DNA of 64,000 nt from assembly GCF_001247745.1 (NCBI RefSeq), contig NZ_LAIR01000002.1, positions 3,286,001 to 3,350,000 of the forward strand, in the 5' to 3' direction. A program made the translations under genes and the position numbers. The DNA comes from Luteipulveratus halotolerans. Its GTDB lineage: Bacteria; Actinomycetota; Actinomycetes; Actinomycetales; Dermatophilaceae. The notes below the pieces were generated by a model. The model was not told where the DNA came from. It worked only from the letters and a program-made list of their open reading frames with translations, and ran no database searches. Of the stretch, positions 51,954 through 61,209 are shown one piece after another; position 1 is the first letter of the stretch, and the number at the start of each line of letters is the position of its first letter.

Positions 51954-52742
51954 ATGCGTGATCCGGCGATCAAGGCGGCGCAGTTCCTGCGCGCGCACCT
52001 CGACGAGCCCGTGACCGTCCAGGACGCCGCTGACCACGTCGGGTACTCCCCGTTCCACCTCACGCGCATGTTCACCGGCACGCTGGGCGTCTCGCCGGTC
52101 CAGTACGTCGCGGCCCACCGGTTCCAGCGCGCCAAGGTGCTGCTGCTCGCCGGCCAGGACCCGGTCGTCGACGTGTGCATGGCTGTGGGGTTCAGCTCGG
52201 TCGGCACGTTCACGCGCCGGTTCGTCGAGCACGTCGGCACGAGCCCGAGCGCGTTCCGACGGCTGCCCGACCGCGTCGCGGACCGGACACCTCAGCCCGT
52301 GGTCGGCTCGGGACGCGGGCCGGGTCGGCTGCGGGGCCGGGTCACGGTCGACGCGGCCGGCGTGCCGTTCGTCGGGCCTCGACCGCACGTCTACGTCGGA
52401 CTCTTCGCGCGCCCGTCCACCAAGGGGACGCCCGTGTCCGGTTCGTTCCTGGTCGAGCCCGGCCGGTTCCTGCTCGACGGCGTCCCGGCCGGCCGGTGGT
52501 GGCTGTTCGCCGCGGCTGTCCCGCACGACGACCCGGTCGGCCAGCTGCTCGTGCCCGGGCTCGTCACCGCCATGCACCCCACGCCGGTCGAGATCGCCGC
52601 CGTGCCGCAACCCGGGCCCGGACCGGCGTACGACCTCACGCTCAGCCCGGCGCCCGACTGGGTCACTCCGCTGAGCGTCGCGCTGCCGCCGCTCGCCGGG
52701 CTCGACGACCTGGGCGACGGCGACCTGCGCCGCTCGTCCTAA
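51954..52742 (+). CDS. AraC-type regulator with N-terminal HTH
   Basis: A 262-residue protein with the AraC DNA-binding domain at the N-terminus (IKAAQFLRAHLDEPVTVQDAADHVGYSPFHLTRMFTGTLGVSPVQYVAAHRFQRAKVLLLAGQDPVVDVCMAVGFSSVGTFTRRFVEHVGTSPSAFRR) and a beta-rich C-terminal domain. This domain order is like Rob/SoxS-related regulators. ATG six bases after TAGTCT (51942-51947). Likely controls the divergent ABC genes. Confidence 0.9.
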   Translation: MRDPAIKAAQFLRAHLDEPVTVQDAADHVGYSPFHLTRMFTGTLGVSPVQYVAAHRFQRAKVLLLAGQDPVVDVCMAVGFSSVGTFTRRFVEHVGTSPSAFRRLPDRVADRTPQPVVGSGRGPGRLRGRVTVDAAGVPFVGPRPHVYVGLFARPSTKGTPVSGSFLVEPGRFLLDGVPAGRWWLFAAAVPHDDPVGQLLVPGLVTAMHPTPVEIAAVPQPGPGPAYDLTLSPAPDWVTPLSVALPPLAGLDDLGDGDLRRSS

Positions 52743-52752
52743 CCTGGCCTGC

Positions 52753-53535
52753 GTGACTGAGCCCACTGCGTCCTACGAACCCCTCGGCCCGGGCCGGTAC
52801 CAGCCGACGATCCTGGTGCAGGGAGCGTGGCGCGAGGACGAGCAGCACATGGCCGTCATCGGCGGTCTGATCACCCACGAGATCGAGCAGCACGAACCGC
52901 GCGAGGGCATGGTGCTCGCCCGCATCGCGTTCGAGATCCTCGGTCAGATCCCGCTGCAGGAGACCCACATCGCCGTCGAGACGATCCGCCCGGGTCGCAC
53001 GATCGAGCTGATCGAGGCGACCGCCACCATCGGTGACCGTGTGATCATCCGCGCTCGCGCATGGCGCCTGCAGACCCAGGACACCACTGACGTCGCGGGC
53101 GTCGAGCTGCCGTCGATGCCCGCGCCCGACGACTGCGTCGAGACCGATGCCGCCGCCGAGTGGCAGGGCCGCTTCCTCACGACCCTCGACTACCGCGCAG
53201 CGCCCGGTGGCCGCGACGGTCGCCGACAGGTCTGGGCGCGCACCGACGTCCCCCTCGTGGCGGGTACGACGGTCGGCCCGGTCGCGTCGTACGTGCGCCT
53301 CGTCGACATCGCCAACGGCATCGCCACCCGGGTGCGCCCGACCGAGATGCTCTACCCCAACGTCGACCTGACGATCCATCTGCTGCGTACGCCCGACCCG
53401 GCGTGGGTCGGCCTCGACACGTCAGTCTCGTTCGGAGACCACGGGATCGGCCTGACGTCGACCACGCTCAACGACCTGCGCGGACCCATCGGGCGCGCCG
53501 AGCAGTGCCTCACGGTCAGACATTTCGCGAGCTGA
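52753..53535 (+). CDS. TesB-like acyl-CoA thioesterase-family protein
   Basis: A 260-residue double-hotdog protein: QGAWREDEQHMAVIGGLITHEIEQHEPREGMVLARIAFEILGQIP in the first half, ANGIATRVRPTEMLYPNVDLTIHLLRTPDPAWVGLDTSVSFGDHGIGLTSTTLND in the second, the usual shape of actinobacterial TesB-like thioesterases. GTG start after TAACCT (52740-52745). The last 114 bases overlap the convergent PAP2 gene, and both ends look real. Confidence 0.87.
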   Translation: MTEPTASYEPLGPGRYQPTILVQGAWREDEQHMAVIGGLITHEIEQHEPREGMVLARIAFEILGQIPLQETHIAVETIRPGRTIELIEATATIGDRVIIRARAWRLQTQDTTDVAGVELPSMPAPDDCVETDAAAEWQGRFLTTLDYRAAPGGRDGRRQVWARTDVPLVAGTTVGPVASYVRLVDIANGIATRVRPTEMLYPNVDLTIHLLRTPDPAWVGLDTSVSFGDHGIGLTSTTLNDLRGPIGRAEQCLTVRHFAS

Positions 53536-54558
53536 GACCTCGGCGGCGTCGAGCGCCTCGCGGCGACGACGCCACATGCGCCACCCGGCGATGACGACCA
53601 GGGCGTAGACCGCCCCGACGATCTCGTCGATGACGTAGTGCTCACCGGAGTAGACCAGCGAGAACCCCATGGCGAGCGGGTACGCCGCGAGCACCCAGCG
53701 CAGCCAGCGCCGGCGCGTGAGGTACATGAAGAACGCGGCCGCGAGCACGGCGTACGCCATGTGCAGTGACGGCATCGCGCCCACCGGGTTGGAGCGGGCC
53801 TGCGAGTCGTCGAGCACCTGACCGGCGATGTGCAGCCCGAGCACGCTCCAGCCCTCGCCCGTGATGCGCTCGACCGGGGCGCCGTCGATGACGCCCTGCT
53901 GCGAGGCGAGCCACGGCGGCGACATCGGGAACAGGAAGTACGTCGCGAGGCCGGCCACGGCCAGCGCCAGCACGAGCGACACCCAGGTGCGGAACAGCTC
54001 GCGAGCGCGGACCCACAGACCCGCCGCGACCAGGGGCGTCACGACGAAGTGGCTGCAGTAGACCAGGGTGACCAGTGCGGCGTACCACGGGACGCCGGAC
54101 CCGGACGCGAAGTGCTCCTGCACCCACTGGTTGGGCAGCGTGCCGCCGAACATCGCCCGGTCGACGTCGACCGGGAGGCTGACGTGCAGGGGCATGCCGA
54201 CGACGTTGGTGTCGCCCTCGTGGGGGTGCCCGCCCGCGCCGTAACGGCCGGCGATGCCGTAGCTGTAGTCGTAGGCGAGCAGCACGCCCTGGAACGGCAA
54301 CCAGTCGCGCATGATGCGCAGCCACGCCTTCCAGCCCTTGCCGATCACGGCGACGCTGAGGCCGACGAGGATCCACAAGGTCAGGCCGACGCGGTCGAGC
54401 GGGATGCCGTAGAGCGCGATCGAGACGGCCAGGGCGAGCACGAACACCGCCAGCGCGGCGAGGCGGACCTGGCGCCAGGTGTAGCCGCGGAAGGCGAGGT
54501 CGGGAGATCGGGTCGCTGCTTCGGGACGCAGGGGTGCCCGTTCGCTCGCGATCGCCAT
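53422..54558 (-). CDS. PAP2/inositolphosphotransferase-family membrane enzyme
   Basis: A 378-residue membrane protein with about six helices and a phosphatase site: SNPVGAMPSLHMAYAVLAAAFF (SxHMA) and YSGEHYVIDEIVGAVYA (GxHYxxD). Related actinobacterial enzymes transfer or remove phosphate or inositol phosphate on lipids. The tail after the last helix is charged (RREALDAAEVSAREMSDREALLG) and is read antisense to the thioesterase's 3' end. Both genes have clear family motifs, so this is a true 114-bp overlap. Confidence 0.87.
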   Translation of the reverse strand: MAIASERAPLRPEAATRSPDLAFRGYTWRQVRLAALAVFVLALAVSIALYGIPLDRVGLTLWILVGLSVAVIGKGWKAWLRIMRDWLPFQGVLLAYDYSYGIAGRYGAGGHPHEGDTNVVGMPLHVSLPVDVDRAMFGGTLPNQWVQEHFASGSGVPWYAALVTLVYCSHFVVTPLVAAGLWVRARELFRTWVSLVLALAVAGLATYFLFPMSPPWLASQQGVIDGAPVERITGEGWSVLGLHIAGQVLDDSQARSNPVGAMPSLHMAYAVLAAAFFMYLTRRRWLRWVLAAYPLAMGFSLVYSGEHYVIDEIVGAVYALVVIAGWRMWRRRREALDAAEVSAREMSDREALLGAPDGSAQVVERGRRQADPVVSERD

Positions 54559-54713
54559 GGGTGAACTCTAGGCAACGCACCTGTGGACTGTCTGGAACGA
54601 AGACGTGTCCGTCGTATGCCGGGCCCGGCCGCTCGTGAAGCGCGGGTGAACGTTGCGCGAGGAGCGGTGCGGGACTCTGGCCCTTGCGCGAGCACCGCCG
54701 GGACAGTGGAGAC

Positions 54714-55568
54714 GTGGACGCCAGCGCGCCCCTCGGGGCTCCTGCTCTCGGCCCGGTCGTCATCGCCCATCGGGGCGGCGCCGGGCTCGCCGCCGAGAAC
54801 TCCCTCGCGGCGTTCGAGGCGTCATGGGCCCTCGGCGTACGCACCCTGGAGACCGACGCCCAGGTCACCGCGGACGGCGTGGTCGTGGCCTTCCACGACG
54901 CGACGCTGGACCGTACGACCTCGCTCACCGGTCCCGTCCGCGCGCGTCCGTGGTCGCAGCTGCGGCACGTGCCGGGGCTGCTGCGGATGGAGGACCTGCT
55001 CACCGCGCTGCCCGACGCGGAGGTGCTGATCGACGTCAAGGACGAGGCGGTCATCGAGCCGCTGTCGTCGGTGCTGCGGCGTACGGGTGCCGGGCCGCGG
55101 GTGTGCGTCGCGGGCGGCTGGGACTCCTGGCTGCAGGCGGTGGCCGACCGCAGCCCGGGCACGAGTATGGCGCTGGGGTGGAAGTCGCTGTCGAGCCTGA
55201 TGTGGGCCGCGCGTATCGGAACCCGGCCGTTGCGCCCGCTGCGCCGCGGTGCGGTCGCGGCCCATGTGCCGTGGCGCCTCGGCGGGGTGCCCTGGCTCGC
55301 CGACCGGCGCCTCACCACCCGCCTGGTCGAGCTCGCGCACCCCCGCGGCATCGTCGTACGAGCCTGGACGATCAACGACCCGGTCCACATCCGCAGGCTC
55401 GTCGACGACGGTGTCGACGCCGTGATCACCGACCGGCCCGACCTGGCCCGGGACACCCTGATCGACCTGGGCCGTTGGGTGCCGATGGGTCCGACTGCCG
55501 CGATCACCGCGAGGTCGACCCCCGTCGTACGCCACCCCGACCCCGGCGTGACAGGTATCACAGCGTGA
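54714..55568 (+). CDS. Glycerophosphodiester phosphodiesterase-family protein
   Basis: A 284-residue TIM-barrel enzyme: VIAHRGGAGLAAENSLAAFEASWALGVRTLETDAQVTADGVVVAFHDATLDRTT contains the catalytic HRG...E..(N)S, the metal-binding ETD and HD. It splits glycerophosphodiesters to glycerol-3-phosphate. Start is uncertain: GTG at 54714 or TTG at 54684; the earlier adds ten residues with no clear ribosome site for either. Divergent from the PAP2 gene, so both may serve lipid metabolism. Confidence 0.88.
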   Translation: MDASAPLGAPALGPVVIAHRGGAGLAAENSLAAFEASWALGVRTLETDAQVTADGVVVAFHDATLDRTTSLTGPVRARPWSQLRHVPGLLRMEDLLTALPDAEVLIDVKDEAVIEPLSSVLRRTGAGPRVCVAGGWDSWLQAVADRSPGTSMALGWKSLSSLMWAARIGTRPLRPLRRGAVAAHVPWRLGGVPWLADRRLTTRLVELAHPRGIVVRAWTINDPVHIRRLVDDGVDAVITDRPDLARDTLIDLGRWVPMGPTAAITARSTPVVRHPDPGVTGITA

Positions 55569-55626
55569 CCCGGGATGGTGGCGAAGCGGCCAGACGTTTG
55601 CGTCACGTCGTTTAGAGTGGCCCCCT

Positions 55627-57330
55627 GTGGGACGACACTCAGCCGCGCCGCCCTCGAGCCGCGAACCCGATGACAACAGCCGTGGAGGCCGCCTTCTCAA
55701 GGGCGGCCTCGCGCTCGTGATCGCAGCGCTCGTCGCCGGCGGAGGCTACTGGGCGCTCAGCGACCACGGGAGCAAGGACGACGGCAGCACGACGGCCGCG
55801 GGCGACGGCAGCGGCGACGGTGCCGGCGAAGGCTGCCCGGCCGATCCGCTGCGCATCGCCACCACGGCCGAGATGGCGCCGGTCATCAACGACCTCACCA
55901 AGGACACCATCGGCGACGACGGCTGCGCCCGCTACGTCGTCACCGTCAACAGCCCGAGCGCGGTGACGCAGGCGATCAAGTCCAAGTCGCCACAGCGGCC
56001 CGCCGTATGGATCCCCGACAGCACCGTCTGGTCGGCCGACCCGGCGCTCAAGGGCGTCACGCTCGGCCCGACCATCGCGACGTCGCCGAGCATGATCGCC
56101 GTGCCCGCGAGCATCGCGAAGCCCGAGACCACCGGCATCCACCCCTGGAAGATGATCCTCAACGGCGTCCCGTTCCTGATGGACCGGCCGCAGTCGTCCA
56201 CCGCGACGATCATGGCCGTCACCTCGGCGTCCCAGACGTTCGGCAAGGACCAGGCGGCGCAGGGCCTGCTCACCCAGCAGATCGTCGGCATGAGCCACTC
56301 CGACACCTCCAGCGACGCGCTCCTGGAGCAGGCCTCGCTCGACCGCTCCAAGGCCAAGGCGTTCCCCTCCAGCGAGCAGGCCATCGCGGCGTACAACACC
56401 GCGCACCCCAAGACCAAGCTGTCAGGGCTGGTGCCGTCCGAGGGTGCGTCGATGCTGCGCTACCAGTTCGTCCGCGTCGACGGTGCCCCGACGTTCGACG
56501 CCGACCGGGTCGACGGCCTCCAGCAGCTGCTCACCGACGACAACTCCAAGGTCACGATGCGCGACAAGGGCTTCCGCATCGAGGAGACCGACACCGGGCC
56601 GAGCCTGCCCGGCAAGCCCGCCGCCCTGCCCGGCATCACCCCCGACCCCAAGGAAGCCGACGTCACCACGCTGCTCGACCTGTGGAACAAGGCCAGCCAG
56701 GACACCCGCCAGCTGGTCGTCATGGACGTCTCGGGCTCGATGGACCTCGCCTCGGACGACGGCACCCGCATCGAGCTCGCCCGCGACGCCGGCCTCACGG
56801 GCCTGCAGAGCATCCCGCGCAGCAGCGAGATCGGCCTGTGGAAGTTCTCGACCCAGCTCGACGGCGGTTTCGACTACAAGGAGATCCAGCCGATCCGTCG
56901 GCTCGACGCCAAGGTCGGCAGCACCAGCCAGTACGACCTCATCACCCAGGGGCTGAAGGCGCTGCCGTCGCAGACCGACGGTGACACGGGGCTCTACGAC
57001 ACGATCCTCGCCGCCTACCGCGCCGCCGTGAACAGCTACAACCCCAACCGGGTCAACTCGGTCGTGCTGGTCACCGACGGCGCGGACGACGACCCCAAGG
57101 GCGGCATCGGCCTGACCGCGCTGCTGTCGTCGCTGGAGCGCACCCGCGACGCCCGGCGCCCGGTCAGCCTGGTGCTGATCGGTGTCGGTCCCTCGACCGA
57201 CCAGAAAGCCCTCGCCCAGGTCGCCAAGGCGGCCGGCGGCACGAGCAAGGCCTACCTCGCCAAGAACCCGACCGACATCAAGGGGATCTTCCTCGACGCG
57301 GTCAAGCAGCGGCAGACCACCAGCGGCTGA
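55627..57330 (+). CDS. Membrane-anchored binding protein with von Willebrand A domain
   Basis: A 567-residue protein: N-terminal anchor helix (LLKGGLALVIAALVAGGGYWAL), a substrate-binding-protein-like domain (LRIATTAEMAPVINDLTKDT, AVWIPDSTVWSADPA, about 70-330) and a VWA domain (350-560) with the metal site DVSGSMD and TDGADDD. VWA domains bind protein partners through a metal ion. Similar fusions in actinobacteria resemble a solute-binding protein tethered to a ligand domain, role unknown. GTG start after TAGAGT (55613-55618). Confidence 0.85.
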   Translation: MGRHSAAPPSSREPDDNSRGGRLLKGGLALVIAALVAGGGYWALSDHGSKDDGSTTAAGDGSGDGAGEGCPADPLRIATTAEMAPVINDLTKDTIGDDGCARYVVTVNSPSAVTQAIKSKSPQRPAVWIPDSTVWSADPALKGVTLGPTIATSPSMIAVPASIAKPETTGIHPWKMILNGVPFLMDRPQSSTATIMAVTSASQTFGKDQAAQGLLTQQIVGMSHSDTSSDALLEQASLDRSKAKAFPSSEQAIAAYNTAHPKTKLSGLVPSEGASMLRYQFVRVDGAPTFDADRVDGLQQLLTDDNSKVTMRDKGFRIEETDTGPSLPGKPAALPGITPDPKEADVTTLLDLWNKASQDTRQLVVMDVSGSMDLASDDGTRIELARDAGLTGLQSIPRSSEIGLWKFSTQLDGGFDYKEIQPIRRLDAKVGSTSQYDLITQGLKALPSQTDGDTGLYDTILAAYRAAVNSYNPNRVNSVVLVTDGADDDPKGGIGLTALLSSLERTRDARRPVSLVLIGVGPSTDQKALAQVAKAAGGTSKAYLAKNPTDIKGIFLDAVKQRQTTSG

Positions 57331-57334
57331 GACT

Positions 57335-57359
57335 CCGCCTGCGGGCGGACCGCAGGCGG
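57335..57359. terminator. Terminator hairpin between convergent genes
   Basis: CCGCCTGCGG and CCGCAGGCGG form a perfect 10-bp stem with a five-base loop, just after the VWA stop and before the thiQ stop on the other strand. No T-run. Confidence 0.65.
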
Positions 57360-57377
57360 GCGCTCAACCTGCGGCGC

Positions 57378-58364
57378 TCAGCCTGCGGGGAGCACGGCCA
57401 TCCCGACCGGGTCCGGCACCAGCCGGACCCGGTCGTCTGCGTCCGGCACCTGCTCGAGCGCGCCGACGGCGTCGACCTCGCCCACGCCCTCGACGGCCAC
57501 CCGCAGGCGTACGCCGTCGGCCGTCCGCGCGGCGCTGAGGACCGTCGCGACGTACGCACCCGCGGGGTCGACCCGCCACGCCTGCGGCCGCAGTGCGACC
57601 CGGGCGGCACCGGGGACGAGGCGGTCGGCGGGCGCACCCTCGAGGAGGGTGGTGTAGCCGAGGAACTCGGCGACGTCGGGGTCAGCGGGCCGGCGCCAGA
57701 CCTGTGCGGTCGGACCGGTCTGGACGACCTGGCCCGCACGCATCACGGCCATGTGGTCGGCCATCGTGAACGCCTCGTCGTGGTCGTGCGTGACGAGCAG
57801 GGCGGTGGTGCCCGAGTCGGCGAGGATGCGGCGCAGGTCGGCTCCGAGCCGGTCGCGCAACGACCGATCGAGCGACGAGAGGGGCTCGTCGAGCAGCAGG
57901 AGCCTGGGGCGACCGGCGAGCGCTCGGGCCAGAGCCACGCGCTGCTGCTGCCCGCCGGAGAGCGTCGCCGGACGACGGTCACCGAGACCGGGCAGCCCGA
58001 CCAGATCGAGCAGCTCGTCGACCCGGGCGTGGGTCTCTCCACGCGAAACACCCTGCCGTTTCAGCGAATACGCGACATTGCCAGCGACGTCGAGGTGGCC
58101 GAACAGCTGGCCGTCCTGGAACATCAGCGCGAACCCACGGCGATGCGTGGGTACGCCGGTGACGTCGCGGCCGTCGTACGACACCGTGCCGCGGTCGGGC
58201 CGTTGGAGGCCGGCGACGACCCGCAGCAAGGTCGACTTGCCGCAGCCGGACGGGCCGAGGACGGCGAGCACCTGACCCTGCGGCACCGTGAGGCTCACGT
58301 CGTCGACGGCGCTCGTCTCGCCGAACCGCACTGAGACATGGTCGATCTCGAGACCCTCGCCCAT
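57378..58364 (-). CDS. thiQ: Thiamine ABC transporter ATPase
   Basis: A 328-residue ATPase: Walker A GPSGCGKST, signature LSGGQQQR, Walker B LLLLDEPLSSLD, TMADHMAVMRAGQVV and a C-terminal TOBE-like domain. ATG shares a base with the thiP stop (TGATG). The family alone also fits iron or spermidine importers, but the TPP riboswitch and ThiB point to thiamine. Longer than E. coli ThiQ because of the C-terminal domain. Confidence 0.87.
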   Translation of the reverse strand: MGEGLEIDHVSVRFGETSAVDDVSLTVPQGQVLAVLGPSGCGKSTLLRVVAGLQRPDRGTVSYDGRDVTGVPTHRRGFALMFQDGQLFGHLDVAGNVAYSLKRQGVSRGETHARVDELLDLVGLPGLGDRRPATLSGGQQQRVALARALAGRPRLLLLDEPLSSLDRSLRDRLGADLRRILADSGTTALLVTHDHDEAFTMADHMAVMRAGQVVQTGPTAQVWRRPADPDVAEFLGYTTLLEGAPADRLVPGAARVALRPQAWRVDPAGAYVATVLSAARTADGVRLRVAVEGVGEVDAVGALEQVPDADDRVRLVPDPVGMAVLPAG

Positions 58365-60019
58365 CAGAAGCTGCCCCACGAACCCACGCGCAGTCGTTCC
58401 ACGAGTCCCATGATGACGACCGTGATCACCGCGAGCACCACCGACGCGGCCAGGGCGGTGCCGAAGCTGTCGGCCGTGGGACGCCCGATCAGCTGGTAGA
58501 TCACCACCGGGAGCGTCGGCCGCTCGGGGCGCGCCAGAAAGCTCGTGGCCCCGAACTCACCCAACGACACCGCCATCGCGAACCCCGTGGCCGCCAGCAG
58601 GGGCCGCCACACGACGGGCAGCTCGACGCTGAGCCAGGCTCGCCACGGCGGCGCGCCGAGCGTGGCGGCGGCCTCACGCTGACGCGGGTCGATCGAGCGC
58701 AGGACGGGCGTCAGGGTGCGGACGACGAGCGGCAGCGCCACCATCGACTGCGCGATCGGCACCAGGACCGGCGACGAACGCAGGTCGAGCGGAGGCCGGT
58801 CGAGGGTGATCAGGAAGCCGAATCCGACTGTCACTGCTGAGATCCCGAGGGGCAGCATGAACACGCCGTCGAGCACGGCCAGGCCGCGACGTCCGCGTCG
58901 GGTCGAGGGACGCCTGGACACGATCGTCGCCACGATCACGCCGAGCACCATCGCGAGCAGGGTGGCGTCGACGGCCGTGCGCCACGAGTTGGTGATGGCC
59001 TCGGTCACGGGCACCAGCACGGCGTCGCTGTCGGGCGGCGAGGCGAGACGGCGATAGTTGGCCAGACTCCACTCACCGTCGTCCTGCAACGATCGCAGCA
59101 CCAGCGTGACGATGGGTGCGAGCACGAAGACCACCGCGGCTGCGGTGATCGCGGCGGGGCCGAGGTCGCCACGACCAGGACGCTGCGGTCGGCGTACGCC
59201 GGTGCGCGTCACGGCACGGTCGCGCCGGTTGCGGGTCATCTCGGTGATCACCAGCAGGGCGAGGACCGCGACCAGCTGCAGGAGGCTGAGCACAGCCGCC
59301 GCCTGGAGGTCGAGGAAGTTGGTCGTCAGCAGGTAGATCTCGGTCTCGACCGTGCTGTAGCGCAGCCCGCCCAGGGTCAGCACGACACCGAAAGCCGTTG
59401 AGCAGAAAAGGAACACGACCGTCGCGGCCGAGACGATCGCCGGCGTGAGCGCGGGCAGCGTGACCGTGCGGAACACGGCCGCCGGACTCGCGCCGAGGGC
59501 CGCCGCCGACTCCTCGGCGCGGGAGTCGAGGCTCTCCCACATGCCGCCGACCGTGCGCACGACGACGGCGATGTTGAAGAACACCAGGGCCGCGAGGATC
59601 GCCTGCCACGAGCCGTCAGAACCCAAGAACCCCAACGGTCCTGACGGCCCGAGCAGCGTGCGGAACGCCACGCCGACCACGACCGTCGGCAGCACGAACG
59701 GCATGACGACCAGCGCCCGCACGAGTCGTTGACCGGGGAAGGACAGCCGGTGCAGCACGTACGCCGCGGGCACGCCGACCGCGACGGTGATCGCCGTCGC
59801 GACACCCGCCGACCAGAGGGTGAACCACAGCACGCGTCGGATGCGGCCGCGACCGAGCACGTCGAACACATCGGCCAGCGCCCACTGACCCTCGGGATGC
59901 AGGCCCCGACCGACCATGCCGGCGACAGGCAGCACGAAGAACACCGCGAGGAACGCGAGCGGCACCAGCGCGAGGCCCGCGAGGACCCAGGCGGTCGGCG
60001 TATCTCGGCGTCGTGTCAC
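58364..60019 (-). CDS. thiP: Thiamine ABC transporter permease, two-module
   Basis: A 551-residue permease with two binding-protein-dependent transport modules in one chain, each with the EAA loop (first SAAALGASPAAVFRTVTLPALTPAI, second AAATLGAPPWRAWLSVELPVVWRP). Such duplicated permeases are typical of ThiP and of iron (FbpB) importers. GTG at 60019 overlaps the thiB stop. Confidence 0.88.
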   Translation of the reverse strand: MTRRRDTPTAWVLAGLALVPLAFLAVFFVLPVAGMVGRGLHPEGQWALADVFDVLGRGRIRRVLWFTLWSAGVATAITVAVGVPAAYVLHRLSFPGQRLVRALVVMPFVLPTVVVGVAFRTLLGPSGPLGFLGSDGSWQAILAALVFFNIAVVVRTVGGMWESLDSRAEESAAALGASPAAVFRTVTLPALTPAIVSAATVVFLFCSTAFGVVLTLGGLRYSTVETEIYLLTTNFLDLQAAAVLSLLQLVAVLALLVITEMTRNRRDRAVTRTGVRRPQRPGRGDLGPAAITAAAVVFVLAPIVTLVLRSLQDDGEWSLANYRRLASPPDSDAVLVPVTEAITNSWRTAVDATLLAMVLGVIVATIVSRRPSTRRGRRGLAVLDGVFMLPLGISAVTVGFGFLITLDRPPLDLRSSPVLVPIAQSMVALPLVVRTLTPVLRSIDPRQREAAATLGAPPWRAWLSVELPVVWRPLLAATGFAMAVSLGEFGATSFLARPERPTLPVVIYQLIGRPTADSFGTALAASVVLAVITVVIMGLVERLRVGSWGSF

Positions 60020-61143
60020 TTCGAGGTGATGTCCTGCCACTGGGTGAGCCACGTCTGGCGCTTGGCGGCGATGGTGGCCGGGTCGACGGCGAACGGCTTG
60101 GTGGGTCGCTGGGCGAACTTCTGCCAGTCAGCCGGGATCGCCGCGTCGGAGGCGACGGGGAAGACGTACATGTTGGGCGGCAGCGCCTCCTGGAACGCCT
60201 TGCCCTGCATCCAGTCGACCAGCGCCTTGGCGCCATCGGGGTTCTTGGCGCCCTTGAGCACGCCGGAGTACTCGACCTGGCGGAAGCACGTGTCGAGCAG
60301 GGCCTTGGTGGTCGACTTGCCGCCGGCGACGGTGAAGGCGGGCGAGGTGTCGTACGACCAGACGATCGGTCGGCTGCCCTTGCCCTCACCCTGGGTGAAG
60401 TCGACGTTGTAGGCGTCCTCCCAGCCGCTGGTGAGCTTGAGGCCGTTGGCGGTGAGCGCCTTCCAGTAGGCCTGCCAGCCGTTCTCGCCCTTGGCCCCGA
60501 TCGTCGCGAGCAGCATCGCCAGCCCCGGCGAGGAGGTCGGCGCGCCCGGGGCGACCATCAGGTTCTTGTACGCCGGCTTGGTCAGGTCGTCGAACGTCTT
60601 CGGCTCGGCGAGGCCCTTCTTGGCGAACCAGGTGGTGTCGACGTTGAAGCAGGTGTGGCCGTAGTCGACCGGCGTCAGCTGACCCTTGCCGTCCTTGAGG
60701 GCGTACTGGTCGGAGCCCTTGGCGGGCGCCTTCGGGGTGTAGGTCTGGAGCACGCCCTCGTCGACGACGCGCGAGGCGAACGTGTTGTCGATGCCGAACA
60801 CCGCGTCACCGACGGGCGACCCCTTGGTCAGCACCAGCTTGTTGGCGACCTGGCCGGCATCGCCGCTCGGGAGCACCTTGACGGTGTAGCCGGTCTCCTT
60901 CGTGAACTGCGCGAGCAGCGGCTTGGGCGCTGCGAACGAGTCGTGCGTGATCAGCGTGACGGTCTTGTTCGCCGGCGTCGACGCCGCGCCGGCGCTCGTG
61001 GTGCTCGCGCCCGCGCCCGACTCGGCCGCACTCTGGGCCGTGTCGCTCGCCGGGGTCTGGTCGTCACCGTTGCTCAGCGAGCAGCCGGTCATCGTGATGG
61101 CGGCCGCGCACACTGCGGCCAGGGTCGTCGTCGTACGACGCAT
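60016..61143 (-). CDS. thiB: Thiamine-binding lipoprotein
   Basis: A 375-residue periplasm-side binding protein with a lipobox (AAAITMTGCSLSNG) and a Ser/Ala-rich linker. The mature part is ThiB-like: VTLITHDSFAAPKPLLAQFTKETGYTVKVLPSGDAGQVANKLVLTKGSPVGDAVFGIDNTFASRVVDEGVL, DYGHTCFNVDTTWF and SSPGLAMLLATIGA. It captures thiamine or a phosphorylated form for ThiPQ. ATG at 61143 has an AAGGAGG ribosome site buried in a hairpin under a TPP riboswitch. Confidence 0.92.
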   Translation of the reverse strand: MRRTTTTLAAVCAAAITMTGCSLSNGDDQTPASDTAQSAAESGAGASTTSAGAASTPANKTVTLITHDSFAAPKPLLAQFTKETGYTVKVLPSGDAGQVANKLVLTKGSPVGDAVFGIDNTFASRVVDEGVLQTYTPKAPAKGSDQYALKDGKGQLTPVDYGHTCFNVDTTWFAKKGLAEPKTFDDLTKPAYKNLMVAPGAPTSSPGLAMLLATIGAKGENGWQAYWKALTANGLKLTSGWEDAYNVDFTQGEGKGSRPIVWSYDTSPAFTVAGGKSTTKALLDTCFRQVEYSGVLKGAKNPDGAKALVDWMQGKAFQEALPPNMYVFPVASDAAIPADWQKFAQRPTKPFAVDPATIAAKRQTWLTQWQDITSK

Positions 61144-61150
61144 CGGACGT

Positions 61151-61171
61151 CCTCCTTCAACCTCAAGGAGG
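61151..61171 (-). promoter_or_regulatory. Hairpin that hides the thiB ribosome-binding site
   Basis: On the mRNA, CCTCCTT pairs with AAGGAGG across a seven-base loop. The latter is the only ribosome site of thiB, seven bases before its ATG. It lies between the riboswitch and the gene, as expected for translational control. Confidence 0.7.
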
Positions 61172-61209
61172 GGTCTCGCTGCCCCGGGATGGGGCGAACG
61201 AGGGAGTGA

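Noticed and set aside
53642..55606. A 654-codon minus-strand frame over the phosphodiesterase and PAP2 region
   Set aside because: Overlaps two genes with clear family motifs and has Arg/Pro/Ala-rich sequence typical of an off-frame reading.
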